From: Fulvivirga ligni
Lineage (GTDB): Bacteria > Bacteroidota > Bacteroidia > Cytophagales > Cyclobacteriaceae
Direction: 5' to 3'
Assembly: GCF_021389935.1 (NCBI RefSeq)
Contig: NZ_CP089979.1
Location: 3,887,001 to 3,951,000 of the forward strand
Length of the DNA: 64,000 nucleotides
In this document: positions 20,389 through 28,488 of the stretch, one piece after another
How positions within the stretch are numbered: the first letter of the stretch is position 1
Layout: every line of letters starts with the position of its first letter
Program-made: the position numbers and the translations under genes
The notes under the pieces: generated by a model
Told to the model about the DNA's origin: nothing
What the model saw: the letters and a program-made list of their open reading frames with translations, nothing else
Database searches by the model: none

Positions 20389-21996
20389 TTATTTTATTTC
20401 CACTTTCAGAAGAACATCCTCCTTCTTCTTTTTATACACTTCTACAATGAATTCATTATCAGCAGTTTGAACTGCTCTTGTAGGGGTCAATTGGTAAGCT
20501 CTTAGGTTGTCTGCATTGTCAGTATGGAATAGGTTTAGGCGCTTCATCTCACCTGTAGTGTCATCTATTACATAATCTGTGAAAAGTCCTGTGCCCCCAT
20601 TACCGGAAACTGCAGGCACTTTATCATCAGTTAGATCCTTATTGGCGTCAGTGTCCAGGAATATAAAGTGGTGGTTGGTGCCTCCATGGAAATATGAATA
20701 TGACATGCTTCCTACCTGATTTGTGCCCGCTTGCCTTTTGGGTACTTTTTTAATCCAGCCGAGCTTTCCTTCCGGAGAAATCTTTACAACCATTATGTCT
20801 CCATAATTTAATACCGTTCTGGAGCTACTTCTACCATTTACATAGCTGGTGTAAGTCTTTATGTCAAACTGTTCCCCAACCAAAACAATGCTACCATCAG
20901 CCTGAGCATTTGCATAGTCGAAATATAAATTTGGTATTACAGCCGTTTCATCCTCTTTCTCTGTTTCCTTGATAGTGTTCTTCCTAACCGCTCGTTTGGA
21001 TGCATTCTGATTGATCAATTCTAATGGCACTTCAATAGTGCTCTTATCATAAACCTCTCCTGCTTTGTTGATTTTACAAGCGAAAATACCATCTGTATCT
21101 CGTACTCTTTTACCATCGTTGTAAAAACCTGCACAAATCATATAATCTGGAGAACTCTCAAAAAGTGAAAGTGAATTGATGAACTTGTCTTGTAGAGTAA
21201 CTGAGGTTGTTTTAATTTCTTTACTCTTTCCATTGGTGCTTAATAACTCCACATGATAGTTTGGTGAGCCCTCATTTGACCATTTGCTATCCGTGGTTTT
21301 ATCATTATAAACCATAGCCAGTACGTAAGCGTTACCATCTGTATCCACTGAGTAGTCCAAGTTGTTCATCATCTTCTCAGTATATGGCATTTCTACTTCT
21401 CTATTCCAAATGGGATCGAAATATCGACCAAAAACGTGCATTCCTATAATATCATGACTCTTTTTGTCACTTTTAAATTCAGGTACCTTTCTGTATTGTA
21501 TCAGCAATTTCGCCTGATCATGAGAATAAAGGAAGTCGAATTTATTTTGAACAATAAGCCTAAAACCATGTCCTACAGCTGTGCCGCTTATTTTTCCTTT
21601 TGCAGATAAAAGCTTTTTGGCTTCCTTATCCATGGTGCCATCAGAGAAATGTATTTCACGGTAATAAAGCTCTTCTTCCGCCCTACTCCTGTTCCATAGC
21701 GAATAAAAGAGGTAGTAGCTACCGTTGTGTTCGGCAATCCGTTCTATCGCTGCATTTTTTGGTAAATCCTTATATTCTCTTTGCGTCTTGAATTTCATGT
21801 TGGCATCAAAACGCTGAATGTAAATTAATCTATCAGCCACTTTTACGGTCATTACTTCACCTCTTTCATGGAAGTATAGTTTGTGTGAGGCGTCAATTAC
21901 TCTATATGGTGGGCCTGCCTTCACCTTTACTTCTTGTGCTTGCAGATGGCTTATACAAAAAGTGAAAAAAAATAAGATCAAATATCTATTCATCAT
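20389..21996 (-). CDS. Secreted protein of unknown function
   Basis: A 535-residue protein with a cleavable signal peptide (MNRYLILFFFTFCISHLQAQ, cleavage after QAQ or nearby). The mature part is made of repeated beta-strand segments resembling a propeller-type layout (for example NAYVLAMVYNDKTTDS, PDYMICAGFYNDGKRV), with conserved Asp/Gly-rich turns, but I cannot assign a family. It is common in this phylum to find such exported proteins annotated only as hypothetical. It is transcribed alone from the 394-base region shared with the deoxynucleoside kinase. Confidence 0.8.
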   Translation of the reverse strand: MMNRYLILFFFTFCISHLQAQEVKVKAGPPYRVIDASHKLYFHERGEVMTVKVADRLIYIQRFDANMKFKTQREYKDLPKNAAIERIAEHNGSYYLFYSLWNRSRAEEELYYREIHFSDGTMDKEAKKLLSAKGKISGTAVGHGFRLIVQNKFDFLYSHDQAKLLIQYRKVPEFKSDKKSHDIIGMHVFGRYFDPIWNREVEMPYTEKMMNNLDYSVDTDGNAYVLAMVYNDKTTDSKWSNEGSPNYHVELLSTNGKSKEIKTTSVTLQDKFINSLSLFESSPDYMICAGFYNDGKRVRDTDGIFACKINKAGEVYDKSTIEVPLELINQNASKRAVRKNTIKETEKEDETAVIPNLYFDYANAQADGSIVLVGEQFDIKTYTSYVNGRSSSRTVLNYGDIMVVKISPEGKLGWIKKVPKRQAGTNQVGSMSYSYFHGGTNHHFIFLDTDANKDLTDDKVPAVSGNGGTGLFTDYVIDDTTGEMKRLNLFHTDNADNLRAYQLTPTRAVQTADNEFIVEVYKKKKEDVLLKVEIK

Positions 21997-22238
21997 GATT
22001 TAAAAAATTAAAGCGCCCAATTTATAAAATAATAAGAAATAAGACTATTCATTTTTGTGTAACACGCACTTTGTATTAGTCATATGCTATTTCTACAGGT
22101 TCACCGATTTTAGCACGGGATAATTTATTTATTAACCTCTCATGATGAAACGATTGGAGATTATCTGATTATTAAGGTTTGAATACACATATAAAAAACA
22201 CTTAATCAGCGAATTCTGAATGCAAGATGGAAGCGCTT
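21997..22238. other. Intergenic region without a visible gene
   Basis: Together with 22239-22390 this is a 394-base gap between divergent genes. The left part is AT-rich and should hold the promoter of the secreted-protein gene on the minus strand; I find no convincing -33/-7 pair for it and no open frame longer than about 25 codons. The right part holds the candidate small RNA and the kinase promoter described separately. Confidence 0.5.
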
Positions 22239-22330
22239 TACATTTGTGCCATAGTAAAAAACTCTTCATATAGTAAAAGTTAATTAAGGTTATTCGAAGA
22301 GGTTGCCAGAGGTGGCAACCTCTTTTTTTT
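22239..22330 (+). ncRNA. Candidate small RNA with its own promoter and terminator
   Basis: TACATTTG (22239-22246) matches the Bacteroidota -7 element TAnnTTTG, with a weak -33-like TTCTG about 20 bases upstream. An RNA starting near 22253 would run about 78 nucleotides to a strong intrinsic terminator at 22298-22330. No plus-strand gene precedes this terminator for almost 2 kb, and the following kinase gene has a separate promoter after it, so the hairpin has no other obvious client. The transcript contains two copies of ATAGTAAAA (near 22251 and 22270). No known RNA family is recognised. Confidence 0.45.
22298..22330 (+). terminator. Strong intrinsic terminator
   Basis: A perfect 10-base-pair stem AGAGGTTGCC/GGCAACCTCT (22298-22307 and 22314-22323) with a 6-base loop runs straight into a T8 run (22323-22330). 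It points along the plus strand and lies 60 bases before the kinase start. Confidence 0.88.
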
Positions 22331-22337
22331 ATTTCAG

Positions 22338-22367
22338 TTTTAAGTTCGCAGAGGTTGTGTATTTTTG
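22338..22367 (+). promoter_or_regulatory. Bacteroidota-type promoter of the deoxynucleoside kinase gene
   Basis: TATTTTTG (22360-22367) is an exact TAnnTTTG -7 element, preceded by 19 bases and a T-rich -33 region (22338-22340). The start site would be near 22374, giving a leader of about 17 bases before ATG 22391. This fixes the start codon, since the frame-extended start at 22355 lies upstream of the -7 box. Confidence 0.7.
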
Positions 22368-22390
22368 CAGCTCAAAAAAGTAGAAGAATT

Positions 22391-23017
22391 ATGCACGTTG
22401 CTATTTGCGGAAATATTGGATGTGGAAAGACGACCTTAGCAAAGATGTTAGCCAAACATTATAAATGGCATGCTGAACTGGAATCAGTGGATGATAATCC
22501 TTATCTGCAGGATTTTTATGAGGATATGAAAAGATGGTCTTTTCATTTACAGATTTACTTTCTCAATAGCAGGTTTAACCAAATTAAGCGCATTCGTCAA
22601 AGTTCTACTACTACTATACAGGATAGAACCATCTATGAGGACGCCTACATTTTTGCGAATAACCTGTATAAATCAGAGTACCTTAATGACCGGGACTATA
22701 ACAGCTATTTAAACCTGTTTCATTCTATGCTGGAGCACGTGCAGGCTCCTGATCTAATGATATATCTGAAGGCTGACATTCCTAAGTTGGTAAGTCAGAT
22801 AGAAAAGCGTGGTCGTGACTATGAGAACGCTATCAGATTAGATTACTTAAAGAATCTCAATCAGCATTATACTGATTGGATTGGAAACTATAAAGAGGGT
22901 AAACTCTTAATAATAGATGTAAATAACCTCGATTATGTGGCTAACCCTGAAGATTTTTCAGGCATTGTAAACAAAATCGATGTAGAGCTACATGGTTTAT
23001 TCAGTAAAAGTAGTTAA
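22391..23017 (+). CDS. Deoxynucleoside kinase
   Basis: A 208-residue cytoplasmic kinase of the dCK/dGK family, which phosphorylates deoxynucleosides for salvage into dNTP pools. The P-loop is GNIGCGKTT (7-15) and the DRS-like motif is DRTIYED (78-84), with Arg79 and Glu83 expected at the active site. The lid region has EKRGRDYE. Length fits the bacterial family (about 200-220). ATG 22391 is chosen from the promoter position and because the P-loop then begins seven residues in, as is usual. Substrate preference (dA, dG or broader) cannot be read from the sequence. Confidence 0.93.
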   Translation: MHVAICGNIGCGKTTLAKMLAKHYKWHAELESVDDNPYLQDFYEDMKRWSFHLQIYFLNSRFNQIKRIRQSSTTTIQDRTIYEDAYIFANNLYKSEYLNDRDYNSYLNLFHSMLEHVQAPDLMIYLKADIPKLVSQIEKRGRDYENAIRLDYLKNLNQHYTDWIGNYKEGKLLIIDVNNLDYVANPEDFSGIVNKIDVELHGLFSKSS

Positions 23018-23035
23018 CCCACTGTGGGGTTAACT
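23012..23035. terminator. Hairpin terminator between convergent genes
   Basis: A 9-base-pair stem AGTTAACCC/GGGTTAACT with a 6-base loop overlaps the kinase stop codon and lies 11 bases from the end of the convergent peroxidase gene. The T-tract is weak on both strands. Confidence 0.5.
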
Positions 23036-23045
23036 TACTTTCCTA

Positions 23046-24569
23046 TTATGAGTTTACATAGCGAACTACATCCGCTAGAGTAAAAGTTGCTTCTTTGGCC
23101 TCTTCACTGGGGCTTTCACAATTATCCTTTATAGATTTTAAGCAGCAATCTACTTCCCAATCTTTAGCATGTAAAAAGCTGTTGCAGTGTAAGAGCATAG
23201 AGCCAAAAACTTCTAGTAATATGGCTGATCCTACCGGACCTAGCTTCTCTCCTTCCCCAACCTTTTCAGCCTCTCTCAGTATATAAAAGAACAGTGGCGT
23301 ATGCTTGGCTAAATTATTGGCCTCTTTCTTTTCAAAGCAATGCTCTTCGAATAATTCTTCTAATTTCAGCTTATTATTAAGATTTCCGGGCTTTATCATA
23401 GGATAATGATCGCTGAGCTCTTTTGCCACCTTCTGGCCGGAGGGCAAACGCATAACATATCCTCTTAAGAGGTTTCTAAAAGCCAATGATCTATTATTTT
23501 CAGGTGCAAATTTCCCTACGATAGGGTTAGGTAGCCTGATCAATTCATCTGTTAGTAACGGATCAAGGGCTTTGCAACGGGCATAATTTTGCTTTTTATC
23601 AACATCTAATAGGTACCTCCAGTCTACGGTTAATTCTGGCGGCACGTGGCTAAAGCCTGTGGTGCTAAATCTTTCATCAAAAAGCTCTATAGCAGGAAAA
23701 TCTTTATTGATAGGATATAGTGAACGAACCAAACTATGACCAAAGCGGTATGCTGCTACTGAAAATTCCACAGGCATGCATATTTTCCCGTGAGGATCAA
23801 TGATATTGAACTTAGGATATTGTTTATGCTGGATTTCGTCTAACACATAATCAAACACTTCATTGTCACAAATTCGCTTTAGAAAATCATGTAATACTAA
23901 ATATTGATAGTGATAAATGACATCTGTTTTTGCCTCTTCGAAGTCTCTTCCTATCAATCTTTTATTGTGGAATTTTATAAATAATAGCTGCAGCTGAGAT
24001 ACAAAAATATTCTCATCATTTCTGGGGTCTCCAATTAGAGCAGTACCTGCTGAAGTTCTGGCCAGGTCGTTCGGGTTAAACTCGTTACCGGTAAGTATTC
24101 TGCCATGTTGCGTATCATCATACAGATGAGGGCTGGCTTCTGGCCCAAAACCATAGATGCAATCCAGATCCAGTGAAGCTGATCTAAGGTTCGGTAAAGA
24201 ATCGTCATGATGTTTTACCGGGCAGCTTACCATTTCTAATTTGGATTTTGGTTGCTCTCCTCCGTGAAGTTGTGTGGTGGTATCCAGGGTAACATCATGG
24301 TCAATAAATTGAGCAAAGAAAGTATATGCGGCCGGCAGCGTACTATTTTTGGATGATAATTGTGAGTCATGCATCACGCCGTTCACGCCCCCCAAGAGCT
24401 CAGCAACATGTTCAGCCTCTTTTGGAGTTTTTATGTGGTAATCGTCAGCCCAGGTATCTAGGTCAGGAAAAAGTTTACAAAATGATCCTAACCGCAAGTG
24501 CGAACATCCCTTAGCCTTGGTCATTCCATGCACATGCTTTTCTGCTTTTGGTAGTTTAGTTTCTGGCAT
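23046..24569 (-). CDS. Animal-type heme peroxidase family protein
   Basis: A 507-residue protein of the peroxidase-cyclooxygenase superfamily. The distal motif is FFAQFIDHDVT with His91 and the calcium-ligand Asp92; the calcium loop and heme-linking region are in LDLDCIYGFGPEASPHLYDD; the catalytic arginine is in GDPRNDEN (Arg183, Glu186); and the proximal heme ligand His278 lies in AAYRFGHSLVRS. There is no signal peptide. Bacterial members (peroxicins) oxidise halides or organic substrates, and the substrate here is unknown. It shares the area with a LuxR-type gene 112 bases upstream on the same strand, and a perfect 21-base palindrome lies close to its start. Confidence 0.88.
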   Translation of the reverse strand: MPETKLPKAEKHVHGMTKAKGCSHLRLGSFCKLFPDLDTWADDYHIKTPKEAEHVAELLGGVNGVMHDSQLSSKNSTLPAAYTFFAQFIDHDVTLDTTTQLHGGEQPKSKLEMVSCPVKHHDDSLPNLRSASLDLDCIYGFGPEASPHLYDDTQHGRILTGNEFNPNDLARTSAGTALIGDPRNDENIFVSQLQLLFIKFHNKRLIGRDFEEAKTDVIYHYQYLVLHDFLKRICDNEVFDYVLDEIQHKQYPKFNIIDPHGKICMPVEFSVAAYRFGHSLVRSLYPINKDFPAIELFDERFSTTGFSHVPPELTVDWRYLLDVDKKQNYARCKALDPLLTDELIRLPNPIVGKFAPENNRSLAFRNLLRGYVMRLPSGQKVAKELSDHYPMIKPGNLNNKLKLEELFEEHCFEKKEANNLAKHTPLFFYILREAEKVGEGEKLGPVGSAILLEVFGSMLLHCNSFLHAKDWEVDCCLKSIKDNCESPSEEAKEATFTLADVVRYVNS

Positions 24570-24589
24570 TGTTGTGTGGGTTAGTTTTT

Positions 24590-24610
24590 GATTATCGAAA
24601 TTCGATAATC
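24590..24610. promoter_or_regulatory. Perfect palindrome upstream of heme peroxidase gene
   Basis: GATTATCGAA-A-TTCGATAATC is a perfect 10+1+10 inverted repeat, 21-41 bases before the peroxidase ATG. Its place suggests an operator overlapping the promoter. It shares the half-element TCGAA with the repeat before katG, but in the opposite arrangement, so a common regulator is not implied. Confidence 0.45.
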
Positions 24611-24644
24611 AATAGGCCACTTTCAATACCTAAGTTTGGGTATA

Positions 24645-24668
24645 ATGGAGGGGATTTTTCCCCTCCAT
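24645..24668 (-). terminator. Hairpin after the LuxR-type gene
   Basis: A 10-base-pair stem ATGGAGGGGA/TCCCCTCCAT with a 4-base loop lies 13 bases past the regulator stop codon. No T-run follows on the minus strand, so termination may be weak or factor-dependent. Confidence 0.5.
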
Positions 24669-24681
24669 AGTCCTTTTGCCA

Positions 24682-25398
24682 TTAAACCAAATCAAACGCT
24701 TGAGCATACTTTAAAAGCGATACAAACGAATTTATATTTAGCTTTTTATTGATGTTTTTGCGGTGTTGTTCTACAGTTTTTCTACTGATAAACAGATAGT
24801 CAGCCACTGATGGGTTGTTATGCCCCAAGGCCAATAAGCCCATAATTTCTTTCTCACGATCGGTGAGAGAGTTGAAGCAAGCGTATTTATCCTGAATGAA
24901 TCGTTCTTCCTCGATTATACGCTGTATTTTTCTAGGAGAATATTGAACCTGGTCTAAAGGCTGAGATATAATATACATGCCATCTTCATACCTGGCCCGC
25001 TTAGCCGAGATGATACTCAGCTTAAAGATTCGTTCTTTTGGGTACCAAAGTTTAATAATATTATGGTAGCTACGAATGAAATCTTTTCTATTATAAAAAC
25101 GATTCAATTCGTCCTTAAGGAACTGACTAGAGTTATGATAGAACTTGTCGAAAAAGCCATTACCAAGGTACCGAGCTTCATCCAACGTGAGCTCTAATTT
25201 GTCTCTAGCGAAATTATTCAAATAACGAATGGATAGATCAGCGTTATCCAAATGAAAGATGCACGGCATGATGTCACCCACCTCTTCCAGCGTAATTTTA
25301 CCATCACGAAGCCACTTATCAATCATCAACAGGTTAACACTGCTCATTTGCAGTTTGTCCTGAGTGAGATACATAGCACAATTAGTTAAAACCAACAA
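24682..25398 (-). CDS. LuxR-type transcription regulator with PAS-like sensor domain
   Basis: A 238-residue regulator. The C-terminal 65 residues form a LuxR/GerE helix-turn-helix (LTDREKEIMGLLALGHNNPSVA, then SRKTVEQHRKNINKKLNI). The N-terminal 150 residues look like a PAS-type fold (IFHLDNADLSIRYLNNFARDKL, then FKLSIISAKRARYEDGMYIISQ), an arrangement frequent in this phylum. No receiver domain is present, so it is not a classical response regulator. Several ATGs are possible; 25398 is the longest, and codons 9 and 18 are alternatives. Its target is unknown, and the adjacent heme peroxidase gene with its palindrome is a candidate. Confidence 0.85.
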   Translation of the reverse strand: MLVLTNCAMYLTQDKLQMSSVNLLMIDKWLRDGKITLEEVGDIMPCIFHLDNADLSIRYLNNFARDKLELTLDEARYLGNGFFDKFYHNSSQFLKDELNRFYNRKDFIRSYHNIIKLWYPKERIFKLSIISAKRARYEDGMYIISQPLDQVQYSPRKIQRIIEEERFIQDKYACFNSLTDREKEIMGLLALGHNNPSVADYLFISRKTVEQHRKNINKKLNINSFVSLLKYAQAFDLV

Positions 25399-25568
25399 AG
25401 TATTGGGCCTAAACTAGAGATATTATGTGGTTATTCAAATTAATTATTAGATTATAAGAATGAATTATACGAAAAAGAGAAATAATTATATTTGTATAGT
25501 TATATGTATCTCATCTCCCACTGCTTTGCCACTATTTTATAATTGTTTAGGTTAGCTTTACGTATCAG

Positions 25569-26912
25569 ATGAGATTATTTCAATCATACCGTAGTCAGAT
25601 AATAATTAGGTTAGTTGTACTTATTTTACTGGGTGCAAGTGGCCTTTACATATTGCTACAAACTTATTTCTGGCTGGTAAGTTTTTGGCTGTTTCTGTTT
25701 TTTATCATTTTGTTGGTTAATACTATCAAATACATGGAGCGTGTTAAAGCTGACCTCAGCAACTTCCTGGTGAGTATTAAGCAAAATGATTTTAGTACTA
25801 CCTACAGCAAGCACATTAAAGACAAATATGATCTGGAACTCTCTGACGCTTTTGCTGCCATAAGCACAGAATATAAAAAGCTGCGAACGGAAAAGGAATC
25901 CAATTTTCACTTTCTGAAAGCAATCGTAGAGCATTCTACCGTGCCCATGCTCAGCTATCGTGAAGACACGGATGAGATTACCCTACTTAATCAGGCTGGG
26001 AAAAAGATATTTGGTACGCCCTATTTGAAAAGTGTTCAGTCGCTAGCCAATATAGATCAAGCTCTTCTTCAGGTAGTTATGCGCTTGAACAGTGGAGAGA
26101 AAGAACTTTTGAAATTAGCCTTAGATACCCAGGTTTTAAGCCTTTCTATTTCGGCTAAGCAAATCAAGCTGGAAGGAGTACCTCACAAGTTGGTGTCATT
26201 CCAAAACATTAAGGCGGAACTAGATGAGCAAGAGGCTGATTCATGGCAAAAGCTGATTCGTGTACTCACACATGAAATCAAGAACAGTGCTATTCCTATT
26301 TCCACCCTCACCTCAGTGGTAACACAATTAATCACCGATGATAATGGAAATCTCAAGGACTTAAATGCTCTGGATGAAGAGGATTTGAATGATCTTAAAA
26401 TAGGTGTCAACACTATTGAAAAGCGAAGTAAAGGCTTAGTTAATTTCGTAAATGCATACAGTAAGCTGGCCAATATACCACCGCCACAATTATCTTCTGT
26501 AAACTCAAAGTCATTTATCGAGGGTATTCTTTTATTGTTAAAATCAGATTTAAGCCATATCCATGTTCAATCAAAAATTGATGATTTTAGCTTATATCTT
26601 GATTCCGAACTTATGGAGCAGGTATTAATCAATATCATTAAAAATGCAAAAGAGGCCCTGAGAGAAACTGAACAGCCGATGATTATTATTAGAGCCTTTC
26701 GGGATCAGGATACTGTTATCATCAAGATCACAGATAACGGACCGGGTATTTCAGCTGAAGATATGGAGAATATTTTCGTTCCGTTCTTCACCACCAAAAA
26801 GGAGGGCTCAGGGATTGGTCTGAGTTTGTCACGTCAGATTGTACGTGCTCATCGTGGTGATCTTACTGTAAAATCTACCGATGGAGAGACTTCATTTTAT
26901 ATAAAACTTTAA
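25569..26912 (+). CDS. NtrY-like sensor histidine kinase
   Basis: A 447-residue membrane kinase. Two helices span about 12-50, followed by a linker and a PAS-like domain (about 112-215). The HisKA site is [13 protein letters not shown] with His235. The ATPase domain has the N-box [10 protein letters not shown], the G1 motif DNGPGIS and [13 protein letters not shown]. The THEIxNS phospho-acceptor sequence is the type found in Bacteroidota kinases that pair with sigma-54 response regulators. No regulator gene is adjacent, and the orphan regulator at 9691-11058 is a plausible partner. A TATATTTG -7-like element lies at 25487-25494. Confidence 0.93.
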   Translation: MRLFQSYRSQIIIRLVVLILLGASGLYILLQTYFWLVSFWLFLFFIILLVNTIKYMERVKADLSNFLVSIKQNDFSTTYSKHIKDKYDLELSDAFAAISTEYKKLRTEKESNFHFLKAIVEHSTVPMLSYREDTDEITLLNQAGKKIFGTPYLKSVQSLANIDQALLQVVMRLNSGEKELLKLALDTQVLSLSISAKQIKLEGVPHKLVSFQNIKAELDEQEADSWQKLIRVLTHEIKNSAIPISTLTSVVTQLITDDNGNLKDLNALDEEDLNDLKIGVNTIEKRSKGLVNFVNAYSKLANIPPPQLSSVNSKSFIEGILLLLKSDLSHIHVQSKIDDFSLYLDSELMEQVLINIIKNAKEALRETEQPMIIIRAFRDQDTVIIKITDNGPGISAEDMENIFVPFFTTKKEGSGIGLSLSRQIVRAHRGDLTVKSTDGETSFYIKL

Positions 26913-26976
26913 ATGTTTTAAAACCTTTTATTCATCTCTGTGTTTGATAACCACAAACAAAAACTAATTATCAAAA

Positions 26977-27216
26977 ATGAAGTATTTAAAGATTTTCACG
27001 TTGTCGTTAGGCCTTATGGCAGTTATGAGTTGTGGTAACAATACCACTAATGAAGCAGCTGATACCGAGACTAAAGAGGTGGAAGTGAAAGCTGATGCTA
27101 CAGCTGAAGAAGATGAGAAAGTAAAAGTTAAGCTTGATGCTGATAAACAAGAAATTGGAGTTGAAAGCAAAGATGTTGACATCGATCTTAAAGGAGACGA
27201 TGAAGATAATAACTAA
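26977..27216 (+). CDS. Small acidic lipoprotein
   Basis: A 79-residue protein with a lipoprotein signal (MKYLKIFTLSLGLMAVMSC, lipidated Cys19). The mature 60 residues are dominated by Glu, Asp, Lys and Val, with alternating VKVKLDADKQEIGVESKDV. No enzyme motif is present and I know no function. A terminator follows 15 bases after the stop, so it is a single-gene unit. Confidence 0.8.
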   Translation: MKYLKIFTLSLGLMAVMSCGNNTTNEAADTETKEVEVKADATAEEDEKVKVKLDADKQEIGVESKDVDIDLKGDDEDNN

Positions 27217-27231
27217 TAATATTTAATGAAG

Positions 27232-27280
27232 GAGCTGCCAGGTCATTTATCTTTAGTGGCTATTTTGGCAGCTCTTTTTT
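27232..27280 (+). terminator. Intrinsic terminator of the small lipoprotein gene
   Basis: A 9-base-pair stem GAGCTGCCA/TGGCAGCTC (27232-27240 and 27266-27274) with a 25-base loop is followed by a T6 run. The loop is longer than usual but the stem and T-tract are strong. Confidence 0.75.
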
Positions 27281-27298
27281 ATTGCCTACCTTGTCCTT

Positions 27299-27973
27299 AT
27301 GCAGCTTTTAAATACCACCATATTCATAAGTGAAGAAATTGGGTCCGTAAGTGCAGAATGGACACACGCTCAGTCACCTATTGCACAGATTATTCTTGGT
27401 CATGGTGCCGGAGCCGGAATGCACCATCCTTTTATGCAGGCTCTGGCGCAAGCGCTTAAAGACAATAATATCACATCTCTCAGATATCAGTTTCCTTACA
27501 TGGAAGCTGGTAAAAATATGCCTGATAGACCCAAAAAGGCTACTAAAACTATAATGGAAGTAGCCAATGCTGCTCATCAGGCTTTTCCATCATTGCCACT
27601 GTTTATGGCTGGCAAATCGTTTGGAGGCAGAATGAGCTCTTTGCTTGCTGCCGAATGGTCAGAAGATTTTATCAAAGGCCTTATCTTTTATGGTTTTCCA
27701 CTACACCCCCCAGGAAAGCCTTCTAAAGACAGGGCAGCCCATCTTTCTAATATTAAGGTGCCAATGTTATACTTACAGGGCACAAGGGATAAATTGGCCA
27801 CGCCTGAGTTACTGGATGAAGTAACTAAACCATTGAAACTTGCAGAGGTAAAATACTTTGAAGGTGCAGATCATTCTTTCACTTATTTGAAAAAATATGG
27901 GGTAAGTAAAGAAGCTTCTACTGATTTGCTGGCAGAGGCCTCTGCTCACTGGATAAAAAGTAGAATTGATTAA
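27299..27973 (+). CDS. Alpha/beta hydrolase (KANL3/Tex30 type)
   Basis: A 224-residue cytoplasmic alpha/beta hydrolase. The oxyanion region is LGHGAGAGMHHP (33-44), the nucleophile Ser107 lies in AGKSFGGRM, the acid is Asp164 in GTRDKLATP and the base is His192 in GADHSF. This order and the GHGAGAGM opening are typical of the KANL3/Tex30-like dienelactone-hydrolase relatives. The substrate is not predictable. The gene stands alone between two hairpins. Confidence 0.9.
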   Translation: MQLLNTTIFISEEIGSVSAEWTHAQSPIAQIILGHGAGAGMHHPFMQALAQALKDNNITSLRYQFPYMEAGKNMPDRPKKATKTIMEVANAAHQAFPSLPLFMAGKSFGGRMSSLLAAEWSEDFIKGLIFYGFPLHPPGKPSKDRAAHLSNIKVPMLYLQGTRDKLATPELLDEVTKPLKLAEVKYFEGADHSFTYLKKYGVSKEASTDLLAEASAHWIKSRID

Positions 27974-27980
27974 AAATAAA

Positions 27981-28020
27981 ATGTCTCAAAATATTCTAGA
28001 GCGTAGACATTTTGAGACAT
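27981..28020. terminator. Hairpin between convergent genes
   Basis: A perfect 12-base-pair stem ATGTCTCAAAAT/ATTTTGAGACAT with a 16-base loop lies between the ends of the hydrolase gene and the YtxH gene. A-rich sequence before it and T-rich after it allow use on both strands. Confidence 0.65.
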
Positions 28021-28048
28021 CATTTAATTAATGACTCGAACCAGATAA

Positions 28049-28264
28049 TTAGTGAGCTAATTCTTTGTCAACCTTCTCAATTTTCTTCTTACCCTTTTCT
28101 TTCAATTCTGAAGATTTATTGAAGAAGTCATCTAACTTTTTATCTATAGTATCTTCTATAAGTTGCAGGGTTTCAGACCCTTTTCTAGGCGCAAATAGTA
28201 CACCTGCCAGCACGCCAACGCCAGCTCCTAATAAGGCTCCTAATATGATTTTACCTTTTTCCAT
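28049..28264 (-). CDS. YtxH domain-containing protein
   Basis: A 71-residue protein of the YtxH family (stress-associated small membrane proteins). A glycine-rich membrane helix (LGALLGAGVGVLAGVLFAP, about 8-26) is followed by the family motif APRKGSETLQ and a charged helical tail. Its precise role is unknown in the family. It is divergent from a lipoprotein gene, and both genes have almost the same sigma-54-like promoter, which suggests joint control. Confidence 0.88.
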   Translation of the reverse strand: MEKGKIILGALLGAGVGVLAGVLFAPRKGSETLQLIEDTIDKKLDDFFNKSSELKEKGKKKIEKVDKELAH

Positions 28265-28294
28265 AATGATGTGTGTTTAGATAGTGATTCTGGT

Positions 28295-28310
28295 AGAAAA
28301 TTATGTGCCA
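28295..28310 (-). promoter_or_regulatory. Sigma-54-like promoter of the YtxH gene
   Basis: On the minus strand: TGGCACATAATTTTCT. The -24 element TGGCAC is complete; the -12 element reads TTTCT instead of TTGCT. The start site would be near 28285, about 20 bases before the ATG. The divergent gene carries a copy differing in a single base. Confidence 0.55.
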
Positions 28311-28326
28311 ACTGTTTAAATCAATT

Positions 28327-28459
28327 TACGGATTTCTACGATAATAGATGCACCAATATTCCACATAAAAGTGTGGAAGAAATGGATAGTGTGAACACCC
28401 AACGTGTAGTAAATACCACATAATAAATCCGTAAGAGCCCTTATTTCCGTAAATACGGA
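28327..28459. promoter_or_regulatory. TCCGTA sites between two divergent sigma-54-like promoters
   Basis: Three sites share one half-element: TACGGA at 28327-28332, TCCGTA at 28428-28433, and the full palindrome TCCGTA-AA-TACGGA at 28446-28459. All lie between the two facing-away promoters, where an enhancer-binding protein would be expected to sit. The factor is unknown. Confidence 0.45.
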
Positions 28460-28472
28460 TATCAATTAAATC

Positions 28473-28488
28473 TGGCACATAGTTTTCT
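28473..28488 (+). promoter_or_regulatory. Sigma-54-like promoter of the coiled-coil lipoprotein gene
   Basis: TGGCACATAGTTTTCT has the full -24 element TGGCAC and a -12 element TTTCT, in the same register as the copy before the YtxH gene. The start site would be near 28499, which argues that translation starts at 28519 or 28525 and not earlier. Confidence 0.55.

Noticed and set aside
22298-22330. Attenuator or riboswitch in the kinase leader
   Set aside because: A good -7 element lies after this hairpin and directly before the kinase ATG, so the hairpin is more simply the end of a separate RNA.
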